Assembly: GCF_040706555.1 (NCBI RefSeq)
Contig: NZ_JAPDRH010000002.1
Span: forward strand, 744,001 to 808,000
Direction: 5' to 3'
Length of the DNA: 64,000 nucleotides
Source: Lentisalinibacter salinarum
GTDB lineage: Bacteria > Pseudomonadota > Gammaproteobacteria > Steroidobacterales > Woeseiaceae
Shown here: positions 25,486-33,088 of the stretch, in pieces
Layout of the letters: the number at the start of each line of letters is the position of its first letter
Position numbering within the stretch: position 1 is the first letter of the stretch
Position numbers and translations under genes: made by a program
The notes under the pieces: generated by a model
The model's database searches: none
What the model was told of the DNA's origin: nothing
Seen by the model: the letters and a program-made list of their open reading frames with translations, nothing else

Positions 25486-25506
25486 GTTAGGTTATTTTAC
25501 TAACAA
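25486..25506. promoter_or_regulatory. Inverted repeat between the dioxygenase and Lrp genes
   Basis: TGTTAG-N9-CTAACA is a perfect 6+6 palindrome in the AT-rich 141-bp divergent spacer, 26 bases ahead of the lrp-like GTG. It is a candidate operator for that regulator. Confidence 0.45.
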
Positions 25507-25532
25507 GGCTCAGATTCTGGGGATGATGTTTC

Positions 25533-25985
25533 GTGGACAAGAAAGACAAGCAAATCCTCGCGCTGCTGCAGGAGGACGCCTCGCTGCCGGTGGCGGAGAT
25601 CGCGGAGCAGGTGGGACTGTCGCGTACGCCCTGCTGGCGGCGTATCCAGCAACTGGAAGAGAAAGGCGTCATCCGCAAGCGGGTCGCACTGCTGGACCGG
25701 CACAAGCTCGACGTGCCCATCACCGTGTTCGTGGCAGTGCGCACCAATCAGCACAACGCCGCATGGACCGAACGCTTCCGAGAGATGGTCCAGAGCATCC
25801 CCCAGATCGTGGAGGTGCACCGTCTTAGCGGTGATATCGACTATCTGCTGCGCGTGCTGGTGCGCGACATCAACGGCTTCGACGCCGTCTACAAGCAGAT
25901 GATCGAGATGGTGGATTTCTCGGATGTGAGTTCCAGCTTCTCGATGGAGGAGTTCAAGTTTACGACCGCGATCCCGCTGGACTGA
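25533..25985 (+). CDS. Lrp/AsnC-family transcriptional regulator
   Basis: 150 aa from a GTG; GGGGAT lies about nine bases upstream, and the ATGs nearby are in another frame. The N-terminal HTH is DKQILALLQEDASLPVAEIAEQVGLSRTPCWRRIQQLEEKGVIRKR. The C-terminal RAM ligand/oligomer domain shows VEVHRLSGDIDYLLRVLVRDINGFDAVYKQ. The family senses amino acids and forms octamers on DNA. Divergence from the cysteine-dioxygenase-like gene suggests control of that gene, perhaps by cysteine as DecR/CyuR-like proteins do; this is inference. Confidence 0.9.
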   Translation: MDKKDKQILALLQEDASLPVAEIAEQVGLSRTPCWRRIQQLEEKGVIRKRVALLDRHKLDVPITVFVAVRTNQHNAAWTERFREMVQSIPQIVEVHRLSGDIDYLLRVLVRDINGFDAVYKQMIEMVDFSDVSSSFSMEEFKFTTAIPLD

Positions 25986-26011
25986 TTCGGGAACGGATCG
26001 CCGGCGGAACG

Positions 26012-26037
26012 AAAAACGGCCGCCCGGGGGCGGCCGT
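26012..26037 (-). terminator. Terminator of the HiPIP gene
   Basis: On the minus strand a 10-bp stem (ACGGCCGCCC with its complement, tiny loop) is followed by five T residues, read here as GAAAAACGGC on the plus strand. It also faces the lrp-like stop. Confidence 0.8.
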
Positions 26038-26059
26038 CAAGTGCTGACGAGCGGGGGAC

Positions 26060-26572
26060 TCAGGCCTTCGGTGCGTAGGCGCTGCACCAGCCGGCACTGT
26101 TCACCAGTTTGCCCGGGAAGAGAGAGCAGCCGGCCCATTCCTCGTCGCCCTTGGCCTGGAACAGCTGACAGTTGCTGCATGCCTGGCCGGGCTGATAGCG
26201 GGCGTACTTGCTCTGATCCACGTTGCTGGCGTCGTGCACGTAGCCGAGCGCCTTCGCCTGCGGGTCGTCCAGGGACAGCTTCGGCCGGCTGTCTCCGCCC
26301 GCAGCTGCCTCGCCGGCCTGGGATTTCGCCGTCTCTGCGGCCGCCTGCGCCGACTCCTGACTCATGCCCGCATCCCCGGCCGCATCTTTCGCCATGTCGG
26401 CTCCGCTGCCGGATCCCTCGTCGGCAGAGGGCTTCGCGCCACCCCCGCTCGCAGGAGCGGAGTCGCCGCCGCCCGAGCATGCCGCCAGTCCCGCGAGGGG
26501 CACGAGCACCGCCGTGCCGCCCACCAGCTTCAGGAATTTCCGGCGTCCTGCCGGATCGGAATATTCGCTCAT
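26060..26572 (-). CDS. High-potential iron-sulfur protein (HiPIP) with a long Ala/Ser/Gly linker
   Basis: 170 aa. A Tat signal (GRRKFLKLVGGTAVLVPLAGLAAC) directs the folded protein to the periplasm. The C-terminal HiPIP core has the four cluster cysteines C132, C135, C149 and C163 in CSNCQLFQ, WAGCSLFPGK and AGWCSAYAP. HiPIPs carry electrons at high potential to oxidases or photosynthetic centres. Between signal and core is an unusual low-complexity stretch of about 60 residues (SGGGDSAPASGGG, AAAETAKSQAGEAAAGG) that lengthens the protein well beyond the usual 80-100 aa and may tether it. The Cys after the signal could be lipidated. Confidence 0.92.
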   Translation of the reverse strand: MSEYSDPAGRRKFLKLVGGTAVLVPLAGLAACSGGGDSAPASGGGAKPSADEGSGSGADMAKDAAGDAGMSQESAQAAAETAKSQAGEAAAGGDSRPKLSLDDPQAKALGYVHDASNVDQSKYARYQPGQACSNCQLFQAKGDEEWAGCSLFPGKLVNSAGWCSAYAPKA

Positions 26573-26772
26573 AACAACTCTCCGCTAGCGTCGGCTCGCG
26601 CCGACGGGTTCAAGAATCAATCTGGATCCGCGCGCGCTCATTCTCGGCAACGGTCCCGGGCAATGCAAATGGCCCGCACCACGCCCGTGGCCGGCTGCAA
26701 CATTTCTGCCACACATCCCTGTCACGATGCCGTTACGAAACGGATCAACCATCAGGTCGCGCCTGCCCCGAC

Positions 26773-27927
26773 ATGACAGCGACGCCGTTCAGCATCGCAG
26801 CGAGGATCGCCGGACTCTGCCGCCAGACCCTCGCCCCCTCCCGCTTCCCGGGACTCCTCCGCTATGTCCGCCGCGTCGCGGTCGGGGCAGTGTTCCTGCC
26901 GGCGCTCCTGCTGCTGCAGGCCGCGCACTGGATCGGCTTCCTGCTGGACGAGGTGTTCTTCCGCGGCTATCGGCGGGTCGCGATCCGTGAGCCCGTATTC
27001 GTGCTCGGCACACCGCGCAGCGGCACGACCTACCTGCACCGCCTGCTGGCGGCCGACACCCGTTACACGACCTTCGCCACCTGGGAGTGCCTGTTCGCCC
27101 CGAGCATCACGGAGCGGAGATTCTGGACCGCCCTCGCCGCGGCCGACCGGCTGATCGGGTCCCCGGGGGCCCGCGCGCTCGCAGCCACGGGGCGCGCCGC
27201 CTTGCGCCGGATCGACGACAAGCACCCACTCGGACTCGCCGAACCGGAAGAGGACTACTTCTGCTTCCTGCCGCTGCTGTGCTGCTTCATCCTCGTCGTG
27301 CCCTTCCCCGAGGCGCGCTGGGTGTGGCGCATGGGCACATTCGACAGGGACATGCCCGAGGCGGAGCGTCGGCGGCTGCTGGCCTGGTACCGGCGCTGCC
27401 TGCAGCGTCACCTCTACGCCCACGGCCCGGACAGGACGCTGCTGTCGAAGAACGCCGCTTTCGCGGGCATGGCACGGAGCCTGGCGCGCGAATTCCCGGA
27501 TGCCCGCTTCGTCGTCTGCGAACGGGACGCCGTCGAGGTAATCGCCTCGCAATTCCATTCGGTGGCCGACGGCCTGCGCCTGTTCGGCGTCCCGCCCGAC
27601 GACCCGCTTTTCCGGGCACGGCTGCTCGATTGCCTGGCTTTCTACTACCGGAACCTGGAGAACCTGCGTGCGGAACTGCCGCCGGAGCGCATCGCGTCTG
27701 CCCCGATGGCGGAACTGGCCGCCGACCCGGCGGCGCTGGTACGCCGCCTGTACGAGCGGCTGGGTCTCACGGTGACCGGCGCGCTGGCGGCGCGTCTCGG
27801 GCAGCTCGAGCGGCGCCGGCCCCACGTTCCGGCCGAGGCGCCGCCGCTGTCCTCCTGGGGCATCGACATGGCGCAAGTGCGGCGGCGCTTCGCCGCCTGG
27901 ACACGCAAGGAGGAGCCGCAGACATGA
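26773..27927 (+). CDS. Sulfotransferase-family protein
   Basis: 384 aa. The PAPS 5'-phosphosulfate loop is clear in VFVLGTPRSGTTYLHRLLAAD, and the 3'-phosphate site probably is in DARFVVCERDAVEVIASQF. A hydrophobic N-terminal segment (VAVGAVFLPALLLLQAAHWIGFLL) suggests membrane association. The C-terminal helix ends in charged residues. The family transfers sulfate from PAPS to sugars, lipids or small molecules. The stop overlaps the start of a glycosyltransferase gene (ATGA), so the acceptor may be a glycan or glycolipid made by the same operon. Confidence 0.82.
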   Translation: MTATPFSIAARIAGLCRQTLAPSRFPGLLRYVRRVAVGAVFLPALLLLQAAHWIGFLLDEVFFRGYRRVAIREPVFVLGTPRSGTTYLHRLLAADTRYTTFATWECLFAPSITERRFWTALAAADRLIGSPGARALAATGRAALRRIDDKHPLGLAEPEEDYFCFLPLLCCFILVVPFPEARWVWRMGTFDRDMPEAERRRLLAWYRRCLQRHLYAHGPDRTLLSKNAAFAGMARSLAREFPDARFVVCERDAVEVIASQFHSVADGLRLFGVPPDDPLFRARLLDCLAFYYRNLENLRAELPPERIASAPMAELAADPAALVRRLYERLGLTVTGALAARLGQLERRRPHVPAEAPPLSSWGIDMAQVRRRFAAWTRKEEPQT

Positions 27928-29075
27928 TGGCAACAGAAGCGCTGCAGTCCCGACTGCGCGAGAGCGCGCCGGCCCGCTCCCGTTGCGAGCGTCTGCGCGT
28001 CGCCGTCGTTTCCGACGCGGTGGCCGAACGCAACGGCGTGGGCTCGTATTACAGCGACCTGGTCGGCCAGCTCGCCTCCCGGGTCGGACGCGCGGAGCTG
28101 TTCTGTCCGCAGGACAGCCTGCAGGGCTGGCGGCGCCGGCTGGTGCCGCCGCTGCCGGGGGACCGGACCCAGCGTCTGTGGTTCCCGCGCCCGTTCCGGC
28201 TGTGGCGCCGGTTGACCACGCTGGCGCCTCACGCTGTGGTGGTGCCCACCCCGGGCCCCTTCGGCCTGATGGGCCTGCTGGCGGCACGGCGTCTGGGCAT
28301 CCCCCTGATCACGGGCTTCCACACCCACTTCGAGCAGCTGGCGGACATCTACTGGAGGGACGCCTTCGGCCGGCTGAGCCGCGGCTACCTGGAGCGCTGT
28401 CACCGGCTGCTGTTCCGTCACAGCGCACTGGTGCTGGCCAACTCCCCGGAGATGGCCCGTCTGGCGGACCGTCTCGGTGCCCGCGGCACGCGGCTCATGG
28501 GCACCTCGGTGCCGCGGGAGTTCCTCGACCGTCCGCTCGTCGCACCCGCGCCCGCAGTGCGCCGCCTCCTGTTCGCCGGACGGCTCGCCGAGGAGAAGAA
28601 CCTGCCCGCGGTACTGGACGTGACCGAACGGCTGCCGGGCCTGCGGGTCAGCATCGCGGGCGACGGGCCCATGCGCCCCGCCGTCGCGGCCGCGGCCGCG
28701 CGGCTGCCGAACCTGGATTACCTGGGCTGGGTGCCCCGGGAGCGGCTGATCGACACGCTGGACGCCCACGACATGCTCCTGCTGCCGTCCCGGGTCGAGT
28801 CGTTCGGCACCGTGGCGCTCGAAGGCATGGCCCGCGGCCGGCCGGTCATCGTGTCCGGCGACTGCGGCATCGCCGAATGGCCCGAGCTCGAAGCCGGCCT
28901 GTTCCGCATCGGCGCGAACGAGAGTGTGATACAGGCCGTCATACGGGCCTGCGCGGCGGCGCCGGCCGTGCGCGCCGAAATGGGCCGCCAAGCCCATCTG
29001 GCGGCACGCCGGCTAAACGACTGGAATCTGCGCACCTGGATCGGCTGGCTGCAGGGAGACACCGACAGTGGCTGA
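27924..29075 (+). CDS. Glycosyltransferase, GT4/group 1 family
   Basis: 383 aa. It has the GT-B fold: the N-terminal acceptor domain begins RVAVVSDAVAERNGVGSYYSDLVGQLA, and GFHTHFEQLADIYW follows in the middle. The C-terminal donor domain shows LLFAGRLAEEKNLPAVLDV and the EX7E-like LLPSRVESFGTVALEGMARG. The overall pattern resembles mannosyl- or glucosyltransferases acting on lipids (MgtA/PimB-like). It is translationally coupled to the sulfotransferase and overlaps the deacetylase-like gene by eight bases. Confidence 0.86.
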   Translation: MMATEALQSRLRESAPARSRCERLRVAVVSDAVAERNGVGSYYSDLVGQLASRVGRAELFCPQDSLQGWRRRLVPPLPGDRTQRLWFPRPFRLWRRLTTLAPHAVVVPTPGPFGLMGLLAARRLGIPLITGFHTHFEQLADIYWRDAFGRLSRGYLERCHRLLFRHSALVLANSPEMARLADRLGARGTRLMGTSVPREFLDRPLVAPAPAVRRLLFAGRLAEEKNLPAVLDVTERLPGLRVSIAGDGPMRPAVAAAAARLPNLDYLGWVPRERLIDTLDAHDMLLLPSRVESFGTVALEGMARGRPVIVSGDCGIAEWPELEAGLFRIGANESVIQAVIRACAAAPAVRAEMGRQAHLAARRLNDWNLRTWIGWLQGDTDSG

Positions 29076-29784
29076 GGCCGTTCCGGAGATCCTGGTTTCG
29101 GTGCACGACGTGATGCCGGAGAACCTCGACCGGGTGGCCGGCATCCTCGCCGCGCTGGAGGCCGCCGGCGCCGGTACCGCGACGCTGCTCGTCGTACCCG
29201 GCGTCGGCTGGACGGGCGAGACCCTGGACAGGCTGCACGGCCTGCTGGCCCGCGGCCATACCCTGGCCGGACATGGCTGGCAGCACCGCTGCGCCCGGAT
29301 CCGGGGGCTCCGGCACCGCCTGCACAGCGCGTTCCTCTCCCGCGACGTGGCGGAACATCTGTGCCTGGACGCGGCCGGCATCGAGGCGCTGATCCGCCGC
29401 TGCGGCGAATGGTTCCCGCGCCACGGCCTGCCCCAGCCCGACACCTACGTGCCGCCGGCCTGGGCGATGGGCTCCATCCCGCGGCAACGCCTGCACGGCC
29501 TCGGCTTCCGCTACTTCGAGACCCTCACCGGACTGTACGACGCAGGGACGGGACGCTTCCGCTCGCTGCCGCTCGCCGGCTTCGAGGCGGACACACGCTC
29601 CCGGGCGCTGGTGCTGCGCGTACTCAACCGGACGGCCCTCGCGCTGGCAGCGCCGGGACGGCCGCTGCGGCTCGCCATCCACCCTCGCGACCCCGAACTG
29701 CTGCTGGCGGGTGACCTGGAACGCCTCATCGCCACGGCGGCAGCCGGCGCTAGCCGGCCCGCCGCGCGTGCCGCGGCCGGCTGA
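29068..29784 (+). CDS. Polysaccharide-deacetylase-like protein, DUF2334 type
   Basis: 238 aa from a GTG inside the preceding gene's end. The first strand ILVSVHDVMPENLDRV carries the metal-binding Asp of this branch, and GHTLAGHGWQHRC carries the H-x3-H-like metal ligands. PPAWAMGS is the later motif. Family members remove acetyl groups from carbohydrate polymers or lipids. Third gene of the sulfotransferase/glycosyltransferase operon, so it probably trims the same glycan. No signal peptide, so it would act in the cytoplasm. Confidence 0.78.
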   Translation: MAEAVPEILVSVHDVMPENLDRVAGILAALEAAGAGTATLLVVPGVGWTGETLDRLHGLLARGHTLAGHGWQHRCARIRGLRHRLHSAFLSRDVAEHLCLDAAGIEALIRRCGEWFPRHGLPQPDTYVPPAWAMGSIPRQRLHGLGFRYFETLTGLYDAGTGRFRSLPLAGFEADTRSRALVLRVLNRTALALAAPGRPLRLAIHPRDPELLLAGDLERLIATAAAGASRPAARAAAG

Positions 29785-29878
29785 CCACCCGTCGGACTAA
29801 CGGAGACCGGCGAGCACTGGCGAACACACGCGCCCGCGGGTAGCTTATGCGCCGGTTCCGGTCACAACGGCAGACAAT

Positions 29879-30376
29879 ATGAGGCCACGACAACCTTCGG
29901 CGGCCGAGGTTCGGCAGCTCCCCGCACTCATGACGCACGTAATCCCGCCCGACTGGGAAGACCAGAACGGCCACGTGAACATCCGGTTCTACATGGTCCT
30001 GTTCGAGCGCGGCGGCTGGCCCATGGTACAGGAGATGGGCATGGACGATTCCTACTTCCGGGAGCGCCGGCAGGGCCTGTTCGACCTGGAGCATCATCTC
30101 TATTACCTGAACGAGATCCACGTCGGTGAATCGGTCAGCATCCATGCCCGCCTGGTGGACCGCAGCGAGAAGCGCTTCCACGGCGTGATGTTCATCGTCA
30201 ACGACAGCCGCGACAACCTGGCGGCCACCCTCGAGTACATCACCAGCGGCGCCGACCTGGCGCACCGTCGCACGGCGCCGTTCCCGGCCGATATCGCCGC
30301 GCAACTGGACCGGCTGGTGGCCGAGCACCGCCGGCTGACGTGGGAGCCGCCGCTGTGCGGCGTGATGTCGGCCTGA
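29879..30376 (+). CDS. Thioesterase-family hotdog protein
   Basis: 165 aa. The sequence DWEDQNGHVNIRFYMVLFERGGWPMVQEMG is the acyl-CoA thioesterase (4HBT-like) active-site helix. The catalytic Asp/Asn-containing DxNGHVN replaces the textbook DxxGHVNN, a common variant. YLNEIHVGESVSIHARLVDRSEKRFHGVM continues the beta sheet. It probably hydrolyses an acyl- or carnityl-CoA thioester. Some relatives lie in carnitine or betaine catabolism, and the nearness to compatible-solute genes is suggestive only. An internal Met at residue 18 is an alternative start. Confidence 0.8.
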   Translation: MRPRQPSAAEVRQLPALMTHVIPPDWEDQNGHVNIRFYMVLFERGGWPMVQEMGMDDSYFRERRQGLFDLEHHLYYLNEIHVGESVSIHARLVDRSEKRFHGVMFIVNDSRDNLAATLEYITSGADLAHRRTAPFPADIAAQLDRLVAEHRRLTWEPPLCGVMSA

Positions 30377-30394
30377 CACCCCGAAACGGAGGAC

Positions 30395-30895
30395 CTAGAG
30401 CGTGGACGGCGCCTCGCCGATCTGACCCACGTCCAGTACGGGAGAAGCGTCCAGCTTTTCGGCACCCATCAGGTCCGCCACCCGCTGCAGGGCCGCGACG
30501 ATGGCATGACGCTCCCAGTCCTGCAGGGCGGAGTACTCCTCGAGGAATCGGGTCTGCAGCGCCGTCGGTGCCCTGGCCACGAGTTCCCGGCCCTCCGGCG
30601 TCAGGCTGACCTTGACCTGCCGCCGGTCGGCGCTGCCGCGCCGGCGCAAGACCAGGCCGCCCTGCTGGAGCCTGTCGATCATCGAGGTGACGGTGCCCTG
30701 GGTGAGACCGACCTTGTACGCGATTCCTCCCACCGTGAGTTCGCCGGCCATCGACAGCAGCTCCAGGACGAGCAACTGGGACGTCGTGAGGCCGGTCTTG
30801 CGCGCGAGCGACTTGGCGTCCAGATCCGTCGCCCGGAGGACCCGGCGCAACGCGGTCAGCACCTCTTTCTCCAGCATCTCGTCCTTTTCACTCAT
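30395..30895 (-). CDS. MarR-family regulator, likely EctR-type
   Basis: 166 aa from an ATG preceded by GAAAGGG. The winged HTH is LTTSQLLVLELLSMAGELTVGGIAYKVGLTQGTVTSMIDRLQQGGLVLRRR, with the wing RRRGSADRRQVKVSLTPEGRELV. MarR proteins work as dimers on palindromes. It is divergent from ectA over 325 bp. MarR-type repressors (EctR1 of Methylotuvimicrobium, CosR of Vibrio) control ectoine genes, so the same role is the natural reading here. The effector, possibly ionic strength, cannot be seen. Confidence 0.88.
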   Translation of the reverse strand: MSEKDEMLEKEVLTALRRVLRATDLDAKSLARKTGLTTSQLLVLELLSMAGELTVGGIAYKVGLTQGTVTSMIDRLQQGGLVLRRRGSADRRQVKVSLTPEGRELVARAPTALQTRFLEEYSALQDWERHAIVAALQRVADLMGAEKLDASPVLDVGQIGEAPSTL

Positions 30896-31038
30896 CGCCC
30901 TTTCACTCTCAGCCCTCGTACGCCGGCCCCCGGGCGGCACGTCTCCAGGTCTCTGATCCCAGTGATGTTTGTGCCGGTCGGACACCCGCTCACTTGAAAG
31001 GAGTACTTTGACCCTCAAATCGAAGTTGCGCCGCTAAT

Positions 31039-31061
31039 CGCTATTTTCTAAAATTGTAGCG
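31039..31061. promoter_or_regulatory. AT-rich palindrome upstream of ectA
   Basis: CGCTA (31039-31043) and TAGCG (31057-31061) flank the inner palindrome ATTTT-CT-AAAAT (31043-31054). It lies in the 325-bp ectR/ectA spacer, about 145 bases from the regulator's start and 160 from ectA. Candidate MarR operator. Confidence 0.45.
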
Positions 31062-31135
31062 CTGTTCGATCAGCTTTTTTAATTGAATATCGAAATATCT
31101 GTCAACCGGAAGACGCCGGACGCCCCTGCAGGCCG

Positions 31136-31162
31136 CCGATAGGTCTAATATCAGTCTATCGG
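31136..31162. promoter_or_regulatory. Second palindrome, close to ectA
   Basis: CCGATAG-N13-CTATCGG is a perfect 7+7 inverted repeat around TAATAT (31147-31152), which could be a -10 box. A further CCTATC half-site follows at 31165. It lies 58 bases ahead of the ectA ATG. The remainder of 30896-31220 shows AT-rich tracts but no gene. Confidence 0.45.
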
Positions 31163-31220
31163 GTCCTATCCCGCCGCACCGGACAAAGCCCAACCGACAG
31201 ATTCCCCTATCAGGCAAACC

Positions 31221-31742
31221 ATGCAAGCAAAGAGAATCCAGAAAGATTCTGCTATCTCCATACGCGCGCCGGTGTCGATCGACGGCGCCGCCGTCCACGC
31301 CCTCATCGGGCGCTGCCCGCCGCTCGACACCAACTCCATGTACTGCAATCTGCTGCAGTGCACCCACTTCGGCGCCACCAGCGCACTGGCGGAGGCGGAA
31401 GGGGACGCCGTGGGCTTCGTCTCCGGCTACAGTCCGCCCCCGCATCCGGACGCGCTGTTCGTGTGGCAGGTGGCCGTCGACGAGCGGGCCCGCGGCCACG
31501 GCCTGGCCAAGCGGCTCATCATGGACATTCTGACGCGGCCGGGCAACGAACACCTGCACTACATCCGCACCACCATCACGGCCCGGAACGAAGCCTCCTG
31601 GGCCATGTTTCAGGGCCTCGCGCGCAAACTGGGCGCGCCGACCGAAGACAAAGTGCTGTTCGATCAGGACGAGCACTTCGGCGGCGAGCACGAGAGCGAG
31701 CACGAATTGATCATCGGCCCCTTTGAAATTCAGAGAAACTGA
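31221..31742 (+). CDS. ectA: L-2,4-diaminobutyrate N-gamma-acetyltransferase
   Basis: 173 aa. It acetylates diaminobutyrate with acetyl-CoA to N-gamma-acetyl-diaminobutyrate (ADABA), the ectoine precursor. The N-terminal signature IRAPVSIDGAAVHALIGRCPPLDTNSMYCNLLQCTHFGATSALAE is highly specific for EctA. The GNAT acetyl-CoA loop is VAVDERARGHGLAKRLI. A short acidic/His tail (EDEHFGGEHESEHEL-like) is usual. First gene of an operon with ectB, ask and a sodium symporter. Confidence 0.96.
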   Translation: MQAKRIQKDSAISIRAPVSIDGAAVHALIGRCPPLDTNSMYCNLLQCTHFGATSALAEAEGDAVGFVSGYSPPPHPDALFVWQVAVDERARGHGLAKRLIMDILTRPGNEHLHYIRTTITARNEASWAMFQGLARKLGAPTEDKVLFDQDEHFGGEHESEHELIIGPFEIQRN

Positions 31743-31760
31743 GAGAAATCGAGAAACGCC

Positions 31761-33065
31761 ATGAAAACCACCGTTGAGAAGATCGACCTTTCCAGTAACG
31801 CACACACGGGCGGCGTGTTCGCGCGCCTCGAGTCGGACGTGCGCTCCTACTGCCGCTCGATCCCGGTCCTGTTCGAGAAGGCGGTCGGCACCGAACTCGT
31901 CGATGCCGACGGCAACGTATATCTGGACTTCCTGGCCGGCGCCGGAAGCCTGAATTACGGCCACAACAATCCGGTGCTGAAAGAGGCACTGATGGACTAC
32001 ATCGCCGGCGACGGCATCGCCCACAGCCTGGACATGCACACCGCGGCGAAGAAGCGTTTCCTGGAGACCTTCCACGAGCGCATCCTGAAGCCGCGCAACC
32101 TCGACTACGTGGCCCAGTTCACCGGCCCGACCGGCGCGAACGCCGTCGAGGCCGCCATGAAGCTGGCACGCAAGGTGACCGGGCGCGAGACCATCGTCGC
32201 CTTCACCAACGGCTTCCACGGCGTCACGCTCGGTGCACTGTCTCTCACCGGCAACCGCCATCACCGGGATGCCGCCGGCGTGTCGATGAGCGGCGTCGTG
32301 CGCATGCCCTTCGACGGCTATCTCGGCGAGGGTGTGGATACGCTCGACTACTTCGAGAAGACGCTGGACGATCCGAGCAGCGGCGTTGGCTACCCTGCCG
32401 CCGTCATCGTGGAAGCGGTCCAGGGCGAAGGCGGGCTGAACGTCGCCAGCGAGGCCTGGTTGAAGCGCCTCGAGGCGATCTGCCGCGCCCGCGACATCCT
32501 GCTCATCCTGGACGACATCCAGGCCGGCTGCGGCCGCACGGGCAACTTCTTCAGCTTCGAGCCGTCCGGCATCCGGCCGCACATGGTGACGCTGTCGAAG
32601 TCGCTGAGCGCAATGGGCCTGCCGTTCGCGGTGCTGCTCATCGAGTCGGACCTGGACGAGTGGGAGCCCGGCGAGCACATCGGCACGTTCCGCGGCAACA
32701 ATCACGCGTTCGTGACCGCGGCCGCCGCGCTGGAGGAATTCTGGTCGACGCCGCGCTTCGAACAGGACGTCAGGCGCAAGGCCGGCATCCTCCGCTCACG
32801 GCTGGAGGAGATCGCCGCGGCGTCGCCCCTCGGACTCACCGTCAAGGGCCGCGGACTCATGATCGGCATCGCGTGCCCCGACGGCGAGACCGCCGGCAGG
32901 GTATGCCGCGCCGCGCTGGAGCGCGGTCTCGTGATCGAGACGAGCGGCTCCTTCGACGAGGTGGTCAAGTGCCTGCCACCGCTCACGATCAGCGACGACG
33001 AACTCGAGCGGGGCCTGGCGGCGCTCGCGGAGAGCTTCGACGCCGCGGCCAGCGACAGCGCCTGA
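31761..33065 (+). CDS. ectB: L-2,4-diaminobutyrate:2-oxoglutarate aminotransferase
   Basis: 434 aa, 18 bases after ectA. It converts aspartate semialdehyde to diaminobutyrate with glutamate as amino donor. Marks are the N-terminal ESDVRSYCRSIPVLFEKAVG, the PLP aspartate region LLILDDIQAGCGRTGNFFSFE and the Schiff-base lysine in TLSKSLSAMGLPFAV. Length and pattern match EctB rather than other class III aminotransferases. Confidence 0.96.
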   Translation: MKTTVEKIDLSSNAHTGGVFARLESDVRSYCRSIPVLFEKAVGTELVDADGNVYLDFLAGAGSLNYGHNNPVLKEALMDYIAGDGIAHSLDMHTAAKKRFLETFHERILKPRNLDYVAQFTGPTGANAVEAAMKLARKVTGRETIVAFTNGFHGVTLGALSLTGNRHHRDAAGVSMSGVVRMPFDGYLGEGVDTLDYFEKTLDDPSSGVGYPAAVIVEAVQGEGGLNVASEAWLKRLEAICRARDILLILDDIQAGCGRTGNFFSFEPSGIRPHMVTLSKSLSAMGLPFAVLLIESDLDEWEPGEHIGTFRGNNHAFVTAAAALEEFWSTPRFEQDVRRKAGILRSRLEEIAAASPLGLTVKGRGLMIGIACPDGETAGRVCRAALERGLVIETSGSFDEVVKCLPPLTISDDELERGLAALAESFDAAASDSA

Positions 33066-33088
33066 ACGGCGCGAGGAGCACAGCAAGG

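Noticed and set aside
33066..33088. Hidden or decayed ectC between ectB and ask
   Set aside because: The gap is 23 bases and contains only a ribosome site; no EctC-like cupin sequence is found elsewhere in the window.
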